Assembly: GCA_020349965.1 (NCBI GenBank)
Contig: CP070705.1
Coordinates: 2,134,905-2,198,904 of the forward strand
Reading direction: 5' to 3'
Length of the DNA: 64,000 bases
Source: Caldifarciminota bacterium
GTDB lineage: Bacteria; Hydrothermota; Tepidihabitantia; SM23-42
This document shows, piece after piece, positions 43,794-53,086 of the stretch (positions within the stretch are counted from its first letter, which is position 1; every line of letters begins with the position of its first letter). Both the position numbers and the translations under genes were made by a program. The notes beneath the pieces were generated by a model. It was not told the DNA's origin. It saw only the letters and a list, made by a program, of their open reading frames with translations, and did not search any database.

Positions 43794-45271
43794 GGATGCG
43801 CGTATTATTATCAGGCCACAACATTGATCTCGATGGTCTACGGGAGATGAAGGGGGGAAAAGGTTTCTTGACACCGGAGTCGATATCCGCTGCCTACGCA
43901 CGCATAAGCCGTAGCCCCAAATCGATCGAGTTACTCAGGGAGAATGCCCGACATGAGGCAGCCAAAGCCAGGGAGTCGAACCGCCGGATCATATTTGAAA
44001 TGGGGCATCATTCAGTTGCCGAACACGCGGTCTTTAATTTCGATATCATCGGCATTTCACGACGGGCGGTTGAGGAATTCGAGAGGTTTCGTCTCTGTTC
44101 GTACACTGAGAAGTCGCAGCGCTACGTCACCTTGAAAGGTGATTACACCGTCCCCAGGGAACTGAAAGATAAGAGACTACGCGCCGAGTTCCGGAGCACT
44201 GTTCGACTGCAGAATGATGCTTATCGCCTCATGTTACGGAAGATCGTTGAATATAATGATGTCCGTTTCCCGCAGTTAACGAGGCGACGAAAAGACAGAC
44301 GTTTTCTGGAGAACCTGGCAAAGGAGGATGCACGGTACATTCTTTCTATGGCAACGCAGACTCAGGTGGGCGCGACCATTAATGCACGCAACCTGGAATT
44401 GATGATACGCCGTTTCGCTTCCCAGGATTTGATCGAGATCAAGGAATTGGGAAACAAACTCTACCGGCTGGTAAAAAGAGTCGCACCGTCGATAATCCTT
44501 TTCTGCGAAGCAAATGACTATGATCGGGAAACATACCGAGAAGTACGGAATCGTGCCCGCAATTTCTTGACCGCACATCCGGGGGCAAATTATCATGACG
44601 TACAACTAATTGATCACACGCGGGGTGGAGATGAACGGATAATCGCCGCGCTCTTATCCGGCAGCACGGGCAGAGAATACCGTTTGTGCTGGAGTATCGT
44701 CAGAAAGATGTCGAGAAGGAAGAAGCTCGGTATTTTCAAAGAGGCGTGCAGCAGGTTGGAGTTGTATGACTCGATGCTCAGAGAATTCGAATTTGCGGAT
44801 CTGTGCTATTCGGTCATAGTATCCGCAGGGTGCTTTGGGCAGCTGAAGCGACATCGCATGGCGTCGATGGTGTGGAGCGATTACGATCCGAACCTGGGCG
44901 TTACGGTTCCGGAGGCGGTCAGGGTGGTTGGTGAAGAGGGGAGATTTCTCGAGATAATAGACAGGACGAACAGAATCTACAGGAAGATAGAGAGAAGCTT
45001 CCCCGGCATCGGGAGTTACATTCTCACCAATGCACACCGCCGGCAGGTAATCATCAAGGTCAATATGCGAGAACTCTACCACATGTCGCGGTTGCGTGAA
45101 GATCCGACCGCGCAGTGGGATATTCGCGGCATAACTCATAAGATGTCAGCCCTGGCACGCAAGGCAATGCCGATAACGACTGCTCTCCTTTGCGGCAAGT
45201 CAGACTATCCTGAGGTATACAGAAAATTGTACGGACGTTACCCCAAGGTTAAACATGTTCCGCTTCCGTAG
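43790..45271 (+). CDS. Tandem ThyX-like protein (FAD-dependent thymidylate synthase family)
   Basis: 493 aa, two ThyX folds. N half: MGHHSVAEHAVFNFDI and RFRLCSYTEKSQRY (99-112), which matches RHRxxSxxExSxRY except His to Phe. C half: RHRMAS (354-359), followed by VWSDYD instead of ExSxRY, then LREDPTAQWDI (435-445), the dUMP-side motif that the N half lacks. Each half therefore keeps a different part of the active-site signature. It may be a working thymidylate synthase as a composite, or a divergent paralogue. No other thyX or thyA lies in the window. Confidence 0.85.
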   Translation: MRMRVLLSGHNIDLDGLREMKGGKGFLTPESISAAYARISRSPKSIELLRENARHEAAKARESNRRIIFEMGHHSVAEHAVFNFDIIGISRRAVEEFERFRLCSYTEKSQRYVTLKGDYTVPRELKDKRLRAEFRSTVRLQNDAYRLMLRKIVEYNDVRFPQLTRRRKDRRFLENLAKEDARYILSMATQTQVGATINARNLELMIRRFASQDLIEIKELGNKLYRLVKRVAPSIILFCEANDYDRETYREVRNRARNFLTAHPGANYHDVQLIDHTRGGDERIIAALLSGSTGREYRLCWSIVRKMSRRKKLGIFKEACSRLELYDSMLREFEFADLCYSVIVSAGCFGQLKRHRMASMVWSDYDPNLGVTVPEAVRVVGEEGRFLEIIDRTNRIYRKIERSFPGIGSYILTNAHRRQVIIKVNMRELYHMSRLREDPTAQWDIRGITHKMSALARKAMPITTALLCGKSDYPEVYRKLYGRYPKVKHVPLP

Positions 45272-45297
45272 GTCTCTTCCGGGATAACGTTCTTCCG

Positions 45298-45325
45298 TTG
45301 ACTTACGGTTGTCAGTGGGTATAAT
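45298..45325 (+). promoter_or_regulatory. Promoter of tRNA-Leu
   Basis: TTGACT (45298-45303), 16-nt spacer, TATAAT (45320-45325); the tRNA starts about 50 nt after the predicted start site. Confidence 0.78.
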
Positions 45326-45380
45326 GCAGGCAGATGACCCATTCCCGTTGACTGTGATCTGTTATCAGTCATCGGTCTTG

Positions 45381-45464
45381 GCCGGGATGGCGGAATTGGC
45401 AGACGCACTAGGTTCAGGACCTAGCGCCCGCAAGGGTATAGGGGTTCAAATCCCCTTCCCGGCA
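45381..45464 (+). tRNA. tRNA-Leu(CAG)
   Basis: 84-nt class II tRNA. Acceptor GCCGGGA/TCCCGGC with discriminator A, anticodon loop TTCAGGA (CAG), long variable arm CCCGCAAGGG and T arm GGGGTTCAAATCCCC. CCA is not encoded. The methyltransferase GTG start follows 8 nt after the 3' end. Confidence 0.97.
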
Positions 45465-45472
45465 TCATTCAT

Positions 45473-46006
45473 GTGAGTACGCTCGTCACAATCGGCAATT
45501 ATCTGTTTCGCATCCGGGCGGCCATCGCCGCCGTGGCCTTTGTTCTGATGGTTCTTGTGGCGAAGCCTGTGCACTCGCTGGCGGCACACATGCTCGTTCT
45601 TTGCGGATCAGCAATCAGAATATGGGCCGCTGGTTATGTGGGCATGCACGCACGTAAGCCCGAATTCGTTGGAGAAATTGTCATAAGAAACGGCCCTTAT
45701 CGGCTGTTCAGACACCCTTTATATATCGGTAATTTCTTTCTGGTGCTGGGTGTGATTGTTATGTATAACCCTCCCGCGTGGTTGAGCGCCATCTACCTCA
45801 TCCTATTCGTAATGATGTACGCGACGATCGTTCTCGGTGAGCTGGAGCACCTGAGAGGAAAACCCACGGGCGCAGTATGCTACAAAATAAAAAATCTTAA
45901 CGGTGAAATATCAACCTGGATCGTTATGGCTGCTATCTATTGTCTGTATTTTCTGCTGCTTTTTTGGAGCAACAATCCGGAAAATACTATCAATATCCTT
46001 CGATGA
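45473..46006 (+). CDS. Isoprenylcysteine/phospholipid methyltransferase-like membrane protein
   Basis: 177 aa with four to five spans. NGPYRLFRHPLYIGNFFLVLG is the SAM-binding signature of the ICMT/PEMT superfamily (RHPxYxG), followed by a long hydrophobic pair and E-H near the end (LGELEHLRG). The substrate is unknown; lipid or isoprenoid-related targets are usual. The GTG at 45473 stands 8 nt after tRNA-Leu with no room for a Shine-Dalgarno outside the tRNA; a later ATG (45548) would cut the first span. Overlaps the convergent PBP gene by 17 bp. Confidence 0.82.
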   Translation: MSTLVTIGNYLFRIRAAIAAVAFVLMVLVAKPVHSLAAHMLVLCGSAIRIWAAGYVGMHARKPEFVGEIVIRNGPYRLFRHPLYIGNFFLVLGVIVMYNPPAWLSAIYLILFVMMYATIVLGELEHLRGKPTGAVCYKIKNLNGEISTWIVMAAIYCLYFLLLFWSNNPENTINILR

Positions 46007-48080
46007 TCGACTCGTCGATTTTCTGGAAATCCTCTCCGTAGTCGAACCGATCTCTGAAGACATGAGCGTCGCATGATTCTGTTGGTTCTGTTCCCTCGGC
46101 ATAGACCTGATCGACAACGTTAGGGCAAGTAGGTCTAGCCAGGAGTCCGGTCTGTACGCAGACGCGGGCGTGGGAGAGGCCGGTAGTTGGAATATCGAAT
46201 TCCTCGTTCTGCAAGGTATCGATACGTGCCAGGAAATCGCCCCAGATCGGAGCCGAGACGAAGCCGCCCGTGGCACCTCTGAATATTCTATCGTTATTGT
46301 CATAACCGACCCAGATTCCGCACGCATATCGGGGAGTATAACCGATGAACCAGGCATCGCTGTAGTTATTCGTCGTGCCTGTCTTGCCCGCGGCCGGACC
46401 TTTGTAGTATTCACGAACGCGATAACCGGTCCCGCCATTGACGACCGACTGCATTATATCGGTCATTATGAAACTCGTTTGAGCAGATATCCTTCTTTCA
46501 AGGAGCGGATTGTTTATTTCGATGAGTGTTCCGTCCTTATCTGTGATCTTCCTTATCAATATCGGTGTAGTACCCTCGCCAAGGTCAGCAATGGCGCCAG
46601 CGGCGCTGACCATCTCCAGGAGATTGACCTCGCAGGCACCGAGGGCCAGCGATACGACCGGGAGGAGTGGTGATTCGACGCCGAGGTTGTGCGCGTATCG
46701 TACGACCAGTTCCGGTCCGATGCTTCTGATGAGTCTGATGGCAACGAGGTTTCGTGAATGTTTGAGGGCGTTTTTCACCGTTATCGGCCCCATGAATTTA
46801 CGGTCATAGTTGGACGGCCGGTAGATGCTGTCCATGCCGGGTACTTCGAGAACGATCGGAAGGTCGAGCACGATATCGGTTGGCGTGAAACCGTTATCGA
46901 CGGCCGCCGTGAAGACGAATATCTTGAACGCGCTCCCCGCCTGGCGGTGAGCCTGGGTGGCGCGGTTAAATGGGCTCTGGGAGAAATTTCTTCCGCCGAT
47001 CATGGCTTTGACCTCGCCGGCATGATAATCAATGAGGACGAGGGCGCCTTGAAGATAAGGTATTGCAATGACAGTATCGGCGATCCCGACCGAATCGTAA
47101 TCAGACTTTGGGTGAGGCAGTTTTTGGTCCTTCTCCAATTTGCTAAGATGCTTTTCCAGTACCTCTTCAGCGGCCTTTTGCATGCGCGTGTTCATGGTCG
47201 TATAAATATTGGCACCGCTCCGGTAGAGGAATTCGGGGCCGTATTTTAACTCCAGGTAGCGTCGTATTTCTTCCAGGAAATATTCACCCACACGTCTTTC
47301 CTTTTTCTGTTCGACGACACCGAGCGGTTCGTTCACGGCACGTGTATAGTCTTCCAGGGAGATGACCTCGTTATCGAGCATCGCTTTGAGGACCAAGTTC
47401 CGACGTTGTATTGCGCGTTCAGGCCGCTTATATGGAGAATAGCCTTCTCCTTTGGGTAGGGCAACGAGCAGGGCGCATTCACTGAGCGTCAAGTCCGATA
47501 CATCCTTATCATAGTAGTACGCGGCCGCCGTTGCCACGCCATAGTGTCCCTGCCCGAAGTTGATCTGGTTGAGGTACATTTCAAGTATTTCATCCTTGGT
47601 GAAGGCGCGTTCGATCCTGACTGCCAGCGCCATCTCCTTGAGTTTCCGCATGATTGTCTGTTCCATGGTCAGGAACATGTTACGGGCAAGTTGCATCGTG
47701 ATCGTACTGCCACCCTGGACGATTCTCAGGTTAATAATATTGATCAACATCGATTTGAAGAAACGCAACATATCGACGCCCCAATGGTTGTAGAAACGCC
47801 TGTCCTCGATGCTTATGAATCCGTCCTTCAACCACTGAGGTACACGATCGAGGTTCGTCAATTCTCTGCGCTCGATGAAGAACTGGCTGATGATTTCGCC
47901 CTGATCATCATACACTTTCGTAGATATGGGTGGAGCGAAGAACGTGATCGAGTCCGCCGGCGGCAAGTCGCTGATGACCGCGAAATACGCTCCGATACCA
48001 AGCCCCAATACGAGGGGTATCGCAGTTATCAACGCCAGGCGCCAGATCTTTCTATTAGATTGCTTTTTCCGTCTCTTCAT
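45990..48080 (-). CDS. mrcA: Penicillin-binding protein 1A-type (transglycosylase-transpeptidase)
   Basis: 696 aa. N-terminal anchor (LALITAIPLVLGLGIGAYF), GT51 domain with catalytic Glu92 (SIEDRRFYNHWGVD) and GGSTITMQLARNMFL, then the transpeptidase with SxxK in AGSAFKIF, SRN in KHSRNLVAI and KTG in AGKTGTTNNYSDAW. A short tail with two cysteines (VCVQTGLLARPTCP) ends the protein. Builds peptidoglycan at the inner membrane. The start overlaps the ABC ATPase gene by 26 bp. Confidence 0.94.
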   Translation of the reverse strand: MKRRKKQSNRKIWRLALITAIPLVLGLGIGAYFAVISDLPPADSITFFAPPISTKVYDDQGEIISQFFIERRELTNLDRVPQWLKDGFISIEDRRFYNHWGVDMLRFFKSMLINIINLRIVQGGSTITMQLARNMFLTMEQTIMRKLKEMALAVRIERAFTKDEILEMYLNQINFGQGHYGVATAAAYYYDKDVSDLTLSECALLVALPKGEGYSPYKRPERAIQRRNLVLKAMLDNEVISLEDYTRAVNEPLGVVEQKKERRVGEYFLEEIRRYLELKYGPEFLYRSGANIYTTMNTRMQKAAEEVLEKHLSKLEKDQKLPHPKSDYDSVGIADTVIAIPYLQGALVLIDYHAGEVKAMIGGRNFSQSPFNRATQAHRQAGSAFKIFVFTAAVDNGFTPTDIVLDLPIVLEVPGMDSIYRPSNYDRKFMGPITVKNALKHSRNLVAIRLIRSIGPELVVRYAHNLGVESPLLPVVSLALGACEVNLLEMVSAAGAIADLGEGTTPILIRKITDKDGTLIEINNPLLERRISAQTSFIMTDIMQSVVNGGTGYRVREYYKGPAAGKTGTTNNYSDAWFIGYTPRYACGIWVGYDNNDRIFRGATGGFVSAPIWGDFLARIDTLQNEEFDIPTTGLSHARVCVQTGLLARPTCPNVVDQVYAEGTEPTESCDAHVFRDRFDYGEDFQKIDESIIEGY

Positions 48081-49122
48081 CGAAAATATAAAGTTTTTCG
48101 GGGTTAACCCGCAGGACGTGCATCTGTCCTACCCTGGGTTCAGCTTCCTCAGGCACGCGGGCGACGAGCATGGTGCTGCCACAGCGGCCGTATATATAAA
48201 GTTCATTGCCCATCGGCTCGATTACGTCGACGATTATGGGTATTTGGGTGCCCTCGACAAGGGAGAAATCGGTGGGTCGGATGCCAATGACTACTGAGCG
48301 GCCAACATATCTCTCGAATTCCTTCTTGAGGGTCAACACAAGATCCGTACAGAAACAGGATATGTGGGTAGGGTCCTTCTTTATCGTGCCGCGGATGAAG
48401 TTCATCGGTGGGCTGCCGATAAATCCCGCCACGAACCTGTTTGCAGGTTTCTTGTAAAGAGTGATGGGGTCGGCGATTTGCTGTATCTCCCCGTCTTTCA
48501 GCACAACTATCTTCTGACCCAGGGTCATGGCCTCTACTTGGTCGTGTGTTACGTAGATTATCGTTGCATGTATCTTCTTGTGCAAGCGAGCAAGCTCGGC
48601 CCTCATCTGGACACGCATTTTGGCATCAAGATTAGAGAGTGGTTCGTCGAAGAGGAATAGCTTTGGGTTGCGAACGATCGACCGGCCGAGGGCGACGCGC
48701 TGTCTTTGCCCGCCGGAAAGTTGCCGTGGTTTTCTATCGAGCAATTCGGTAATGTCGAGGGTTTTCGCCGCATCGATGACACTCTCTCTGATCTCGGACT
48801 TGGTGTATTTGCGCATCTGGAGTCCGAAAGCCATATTGTCGTAAACATTCATGTGCGGATATAGTGCATAATTCTGAAAGACCATTGCCACGTCGCGGTC
48901 CTTGGGAGATACATCATTGACCCTGCGGCCGTCTATGTAGATTTCACCCGATGTCAGTTCCTCAAGACCGGCAATAAGCCTCAGAGTCGTCGTTTTGCCG
49001 CAACCAGAGGGGCCGACAAGGACCGTGAACTCCTCGGGATCAACTTCGAAAGAGATATCCTTGGCCGCGAATACATCCCGGCCATATATCTTTGTGACGT
49101 TCTCCAGGAGGAGTCTAGCCAT
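48055..49122 (-). CDS. Sugar-type ABC transporter ATPase (MalK/UgpC family)
   Basis: 355 aa from the ATG at 49122, which overlaps the accD stop (ATGGCTAG). Walker A GPSGCGKTTTLR, signature LSGGQRQRVALGRSIV, Walker B LFLFDEPLSNLD, VTHDQVEAMTLG, then a C-terminal TOBE/MOP regulatory domain (VIGIRPTDFSL, PMGNELYIYG). Such ATPases often serve several sugar permeases; none is encoded nearby, so it is probably a shared subunit. Confidence 0.92.
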   Translation of the reverse strand: MARLLLENVTKIYGRDVFAAKDISFEVDPEEFTVLVGPSGCGKTTTLRLIAGLEELTSGEIYIDGRRVNDVSPKDRDVAMVFQNYALYPHMNVYDNMAFGLQMRKYTKSEIRESVIDAAKTLDITELLDRKPRQLSGGQRQRVALGRSIVRNPKLFLFDEPLSNLDAKMRVQMRAELARLHKKIHATIIYVTHDQVEAMTLGQKIVVLKDGEIQQIADPITLYKKPANRFVAGFIGSPPMNFIRGTIKKDPTHISCFCTDLVLTLKKEFERYVGRSVVIGIRPTDFSLVEGTQIPIIVDVIEPMGNELYIYGRCGSTMLVARVPEEAEPRVGQMHVLRVNPEKLYIFDEETEKAI

Positions 49123-49945
49123 GCTTCCAGACAATATCTAGGATTTTTTTCAGGGTGTTTCGTAATTCTCTTCTCGACACTACGACATCCACCATCCCGT
49201 GGTCAAGCATGAACTCAGAGCGCTGAAATCCCGGAGGAAGCTTGGCGCCGATCGTTTGTTCTATCACACGTGGGCCGGTAAATCCGAGAAGAGCGCCGGG
49301 TTCGGCGATTATGATATCACCGAGGGAGGCATATGAAGCCATTACTCCGGCCGTGGTCGGATGGGTGAGGATCGAAATATAAGGTATTTTTTTCTGGTTG
49401 AGAAGCGCGAGTTCGGCTGATGTTTTAGCCAGTTGCATGAGCGAAAGAATCCCTTCTTGCATGCGTGCTCCGCCGGATGCCGAAAGGATGATGAGTGGAA
49501 TTTCTTTTTCGTGGGCCAGTCTGATCGCACGTGCAACCTTCTCTCCTACCACGGAACCCATGCTGCCGCCCATGAATCCGAAATCCATGGCTACGAAGAC
49601 GATGGGGTGCCCGCCGATCTTGCTCAGGCCGTAAACCACAGCATCCTTCATATGCATCTTCTGCTGCGCTTCTTTCATCTTCTTTTTATAACCGGGGAAT
49701 TCCAGTGGGTCATCTGATTCAAGGTCTGCATCCAATTCATCGAATTGCGAGTCGTCAAGTAAGAGAGTAATGTAGTCGCGGCAACTGATCCGAAAATGGA
49801 ACTGGCATTTCAAACATATCCACAGATTTTTCTCCAGTTCTTTTCGATAGAGAATTTCCCCGCAAGCCTCGCATTTCGCCCAGAGACCGTCGGGCAGCTG
49901 TAGTTTATCCTCGGGTTTGGCTTCGATTTTCTTCTTGAACCACAT
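49115..49945 (-). CDS. accD: Acetyl-CoA carboxylase carboxyltransferase subunit beta
   Basis: 276 aa. N-terminal zinc ribbon (CEACGE and CLKCQ), then the crotonase-like core with GSMGSVVGEKVARA, ILSASGGARMQEG, THPTTAGVMASYA and EPGALLGFTGPRV. It transfers the carboxyl group to acetyl-CoA in fatty-acid synthesis; accA must lie elsewhere. First gene of a unit with the ABC ATPase and the penicillin-binding protein. The ATG is 6 nt after the -10 box. Confidence 0.95.
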   Translation of the reverse strand: MWFKKKIEAKPEDKLQLPDGLWAKCEACGEILYRKELEKNLWICLKCQFHFRISCRDYITLLLDDSQFDELDADLESDDPLEFPGYKKKMKEAQQKMHMKDAVVYGLSKIGGHPIVFVAMDFGFMGGSMGSVVGEKVARAIRLAHEKEIPLIILSASGGARMQEGILSLMQLAKTSAELALLNQKKIPYISILTHPTTAGVMASYASLGDIIIAEPGALLGFTGPRVIEQTIGAKLPPGFQRSEFMLDHGMVDVVVSRRELRNTLKKILDIVWKHG

Positions 49946-49951
49946 TGATGT

Positions 49952-49980
49952 ATTGTAGCCTAATTTCGAATAAATGTCAA
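49952..49980 (-). promoter_or_regulatory. Leaderless promoter of accD
   Basis: Minus strand TTGACA (49980-49975), 17-nt spacer, TACAAT (49957-49952), then ACATCA and ATG at 49945. Confidence 0.78.
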
Positions 49981-50008
49981 CATTTCATTGTTTTGCGCCG
50001 ATCTTCGT

Positions 50009-51088
50009 TTAACGGGGTGCCCGCAGGATTAGTACAATGCCGAAGCCGGCGAATACGATATTGGGCAACCAGGCTGCAAGAACCGGACTGAGAATACCGG
50101 CAACACCATATGCCCGGCTTGATTGAATGAATCCCCAGAATAGAAAGGAGAGGCCGATGCTTATTCCGAGACCGACTGCGATGCCGCCGCGCCGTAGGAC
50201 GACTGAAATGGGCAAGGTTATTAACAAGAGCACCAGCGTGACGATAGGGTAAGAAAATCGGTAGTTCAATTCGACTTTTTCCTTAGATACATCCTGCCCG
50301 GCGCGCTGCCTTTTATTCACGAACGCGGCGATCTGCAGGAAATTCATCTCCTCGGGAGGGTGGATCCTCTTGAGGAAATCAGCTGGTTTTTCACGCAGTT
50401 CGGGCATCTGGAGCATGCCATATTTTGCCACGGTCTCATGTCCAAGAGAATCGAACTGGCGCACGGTCGCGTTCTCGAATACCCAGATGCCATCAAAGCG
50501 TCCGTGAGGTGCATCGACCCGCCGTGTGATCTTATTCTGGGCAGAAGTCTGCCAGAGAACGACGTCGTCCATGGTACTGATCCTGCCGTCGTATTTCTTG
50601 ATTGAATATATCCAGTTGTTCTCGCCGTAATAGAAGAAATTGCGGCGCCATATCTCTTCTCGCCTGGGGCGGCGGTTTATTCTTTCCTGCTCATGTTCGA
50701 TGAGGCGCGTTTGAGCCCATACACCGACCGTTTCCTGAAAGATGAAGGTACCGACCGCGATGACGACGCCGGTCATGAGCAGAAGTTTGAAAAGCCGGTC
50801 AATACTCAATCCACTGGTTTTGAGTACGAGCATTTCGCGATTCTTGGTCATGATTCCAAAGACGAGAAAGACCGCGATCATTGACGCAACAGGAATGAGA
50901 AGGATAGCGTATGAAGGCATTAGGTAGAGGTAGTAGATGGCAATATCCGTTGCAGTCGCGTTCTTCCCAAGGAATGTTCCAAGATTGTCGAAGAGATTGA
51001 TGACAACGTAGATGAAGATCGAGACGCCGAGGCATATGATCGCGTAGCGTAGGAAGTGTTTGAGTACGTAGCGATCGATGATGCTCAT
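50009..51088 (-). CDS. LptF/LptG-family permease (second of pair)
   Basis: 359 aa. IIDRYVLKHFLRYAIICLGVSIFIYV at the N-terminus, three spans, a periplasmic beta-jellyroll (about 130-270) and three C-terminal spans (YPIVTLVLLLITLPISVVLRRGG). With its partner and LptB it extracts lipopolysaccharide-like lipid from the inner membrane. The start at 51088 overlaps the previous gene by 4 bp; a longer ORF from 51178 lies inside that gene and is rejected. Which of the pair is F or G is not decidable here. Confidence 0.9.
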   Translation of the reverse strand: MSIIDRYVLKHFLRYAIICLGVSIFIYVVINLFDNLGTFLGKNATATDIAIYYLYLMPSYAILLIPVASMIAVFLVFGIMTKNREMLVLKTSGLSIDRLFKLLLMTGVVIAVGTFIFQETVGVWAQTRLIEHEQERINRRPRREEIWRRNFFYYGENNWIYSIKKYDGRISTMDDVVLWQTSAQNKITRRVDAPHGRFDGIWVFENATVRQFDSLGHETVAKYGMLQMPELREKPADFLKRIHPPEEMNFLQIAAFVNKRQRAGQDVSKEKVELNYRFSYPIVTLVLLLITLPISVVLRRGGIAVGLGISIGLSFLFWGFIQSSRAYGVAGILSPVLAAWLPNIVFAGFGIVLILRAPR

Positions 51089-52332
51089 TTCAAGATTCTT
51101 CGCAGCGGCGAACGGTCGAATTCGGCTGCAAGGAACATATAGATTCCGGCGCCGAGTAGGATGATATTGGGTAGCCACATGCCCCAGAAGGCGGGAAAGT
51201 TTCTACGGTCGGCGAATTCCTCGCCCGCGATTACCATTACATAATACGAAGAAAAAAGGAAAACGCCGACAAGGATGCCGGCGATGCCGCCTCTTTTGAA
51301 GAGGTAACCCAGCGGTGCTCCGATAATCAAGAAAGCGAGGCATGCAAAAGCGAGGGAGAATTTCTTGTAGAGTGCCACCTGATAACGTGACAACTTGCGT
51401 TGTGTTCCTTCGATTGTCTTGACCCGTCGTTCGATCTCAAAAGTTGCGCGGTCAACGGCAGCGGCGTCGCCGCGGAGATAATCATCGATTGCGGCGATGC
51501 CGATCTCGGAGATCTCCTTGCGCAAGTTTGCGATCTTATTTGTGTTCTCTTCGATCATTTTTCTTAAATCGGGACTGGTCAGCTCGTTTTCGTTTCTATA
51601 TCTGCGTTCTCTTCTTACGAAATCCGTGTTAAGTTTCATGTTGAGAATCTGTTTGTCGAACTGTGTTTTTTGGTATTTCATGCTATCGACCAGTTGATGC
51701 AATTCACCGTCGTACAGAGTGAACCTAATTATATCATCCTCTTCGAAGCTCCTCAGATCTCCGCGCGGCGCAGTGATCAGTATGCCGTCCCGAGCATCAT
51801 AGATGGTGACGTCGCGAATCGTCGAAAGACGTTCGTCCTTCTCACCGATGTATATCGTATAGCCGGGAAATTCGTTTGTGAATATGCCTTCGGTCAATCG
51901 TACTGCCGGCCGTTTGCGTGTCACATCTATCATCAGGTTGCGTACTCGGTGATTGGACTCGGGCAGAAAGTAGTTATTGAAGAAAGCCAAAAAGATCATG
52001 AAGACGAGTGTAATCGCGAAAGGTACGCGCATGATCGATCTGAATGACAGGCCACTTGTTTTTAAAGCCAGAATTTCGTTATCCTGGGCTGCGCGGCCAA
52101 AACTCATTATGACCGCGACAAGTATGGCCATGGGTGCAGTATAGGACAAGATGAGCGGCAGAGTGTAGATGAGGATTTGGCCGACTATCGCTATTGGCAA
52201 TCCTTTTCTGACGAAGAGGTCGATAAGGCGGAAGAGTTCATTCATCAGCAGGATGAAAGTCAGTGCGATCATGGAGAAGAAGAACGGCGGTACGAATTCC
52301 CTGACAAAGTAGCGGTCGATGAGTCTAATCAA
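51085..52332 (-). CDS. LptF/LptG-family permease (first of pair)
   Basis: 415 aa. LIDRYFVREFVPPFFFSMIALTFILLMNELFRL opens the family's first span; MAILVAVIMSFGRAAQDNEILALKTSGLS is its signature loop. The periplasmic insert (about 125-310) includes a charged helical stretch (NTNKIANLRKEI) longer than in its partner. I place the start at the TTG 52332, which overlaps the lipoprotein stop by 8 bp and has AAAGGAA upstream. The next in-frame ATG would cut the first span. Confidence 0.88.
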   Translation of the reverse strand: MIRLIDRYFVREFVPPFFFSMIALTFILLMNELFRLIDLFVRKGLPIAIVGQILIYTLPLILSYTAPMAILVAVIMSFGRAAQDNEILALKTSGLSFRSIMRVPFAITLVFMIFLAFFNNYFLPESNHRVRNLMIDVTRKRPAVRLTEGIFTNEFPGYTIYIGEKDERLSTIRDVTIYDARDGILITAPRGDLRSFEEDDIIRFTLYDGELHQLVDSMKYQKTQFDKQILNMKLNTDFVRRERRYRNENELTSPDLRKMIEENTNKIANLRKEISEIGIAAIDDYLRGDAAAVDRATFEIERRVKTIEGTQRKLSRYQVALYKKFSLAFACLAFLIIGAPLGYLFKRGGIAGILVGVFLFSSYYVMVIAGEEFADRRNFPAFWGMWLPNIILLGAGIYMFLAAEFDRSPLRRILK

Positions 52333-53086
52333 AGCGATTCCTTTTGTCCAATCTGTCGAGCGCGCGGACGGCGGTAATGACGCTCGCAATTTGGTTTGGT
52401 ATGATGTGGGTGTCGAATTCCAATATTTCTTGATCGACGAGTCTCATGTATGGAAGATAGAGGTATGATCTTGTCGGGATCTTCTGCACCCGATGGAGAT
52501 TTCGAGGGTAGACTGGTTCCACCAGGCGGTCGAGCAAAACGATGAGGTTTGCTGTTGTGAGCGTATCGTGTTCATACAGCTGCCCATCCGGAGAAAGGGG
52601 CAAGTAACCCCTTGATATGCAGAATACTATAGGATCGGTTTGCAGGGTCTTCCCGGCAGCACCGCACAGTAGTTCGGCAAGTAATTGGCGAGTCAATATA
52701 ATGTGCATGTCGACTTCTTTGCTCATGGGAGGTTGGAGGCGCGTGAGCATGTTGAAGAGCGCCTCATATTTTTCTTCCTCACGGTATAGGTAAACGAGGT
52801 TCAGATATATATTCTTATCTTTTATGTTCCGAAATGCCATTTTTTCGAGGACCTTAGTTTGGTCCTCTTGTCTATTCAGGTGTCTGTAACAATTGAAAAG
52901 GTAGTAGAGTGTCGAATCGCTGTCCGGAAATTTTCGATGGTGAGTATCGAAATATTCAACGGCTTCGGAATACTGCCTGTTCCTGAACAGTTGCAGGCCG
53001 CGTTCAAAATCGCTCCTGCGGTCGAGAAGAGAAGCACATCCAGCGAATACGACTACTATTGCCCAGAGACAATGGCGACACGACAT
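52325..53086 (-). CDS. Lipoprotein with TPR-like repeats
   Basis: 253 aa. Lipobox VVFAGC at residue 17, so it is probably outer- or inner-membrane anchored. TPR-like helices follow (FERGLQLFRNRQYSEAVEYFDTH, DSTLYYLFNCYRHLN). The second half (about 150-250) has no motif that I know. Encoded between an unknown exported protein and the LptF/G pair, so a role in envelope assembly is reasonable but only inference. The start overlaps the previous gene by 31 bp. Confidence 0.72.
   Translation of the reverse strand: MSCRHCLWAIVVVFAGCASLLDRRSDFERGLQLFRNRQYSEAVEYFDTHHRKFPDSDSTLYYLFNCYRHLNRQEDQTKVLEKMAFRNIKDKNIYLNLVYLYREEEKYEALFNMLTRLQPPMSKEVDMHIILTRQLLAELLCGAAGKTLQTDPIVFCISRGYLPLSPDGQLYEHDTLTTANLIVLLDRLVEPVYPRNLHRVQKIPTRSYLYLPYMRLVDQEILEFDTHIIPNQIASVITAVRALDRLDKRNRFD

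Noticed and set aside
45347-45375. A second tRNA-Leu promoter (TTGACT near 45347)
   Set aside because: No acceptable -10 box at 15-18 nt; the upstream promoter at 45298-45325 is far better.
47544-48107. 187-aa plus-strand frame opposite the penicillin-binding protein gene
   Set aside because: The composition follows the complement of conserved GT51 codons; no start signal.
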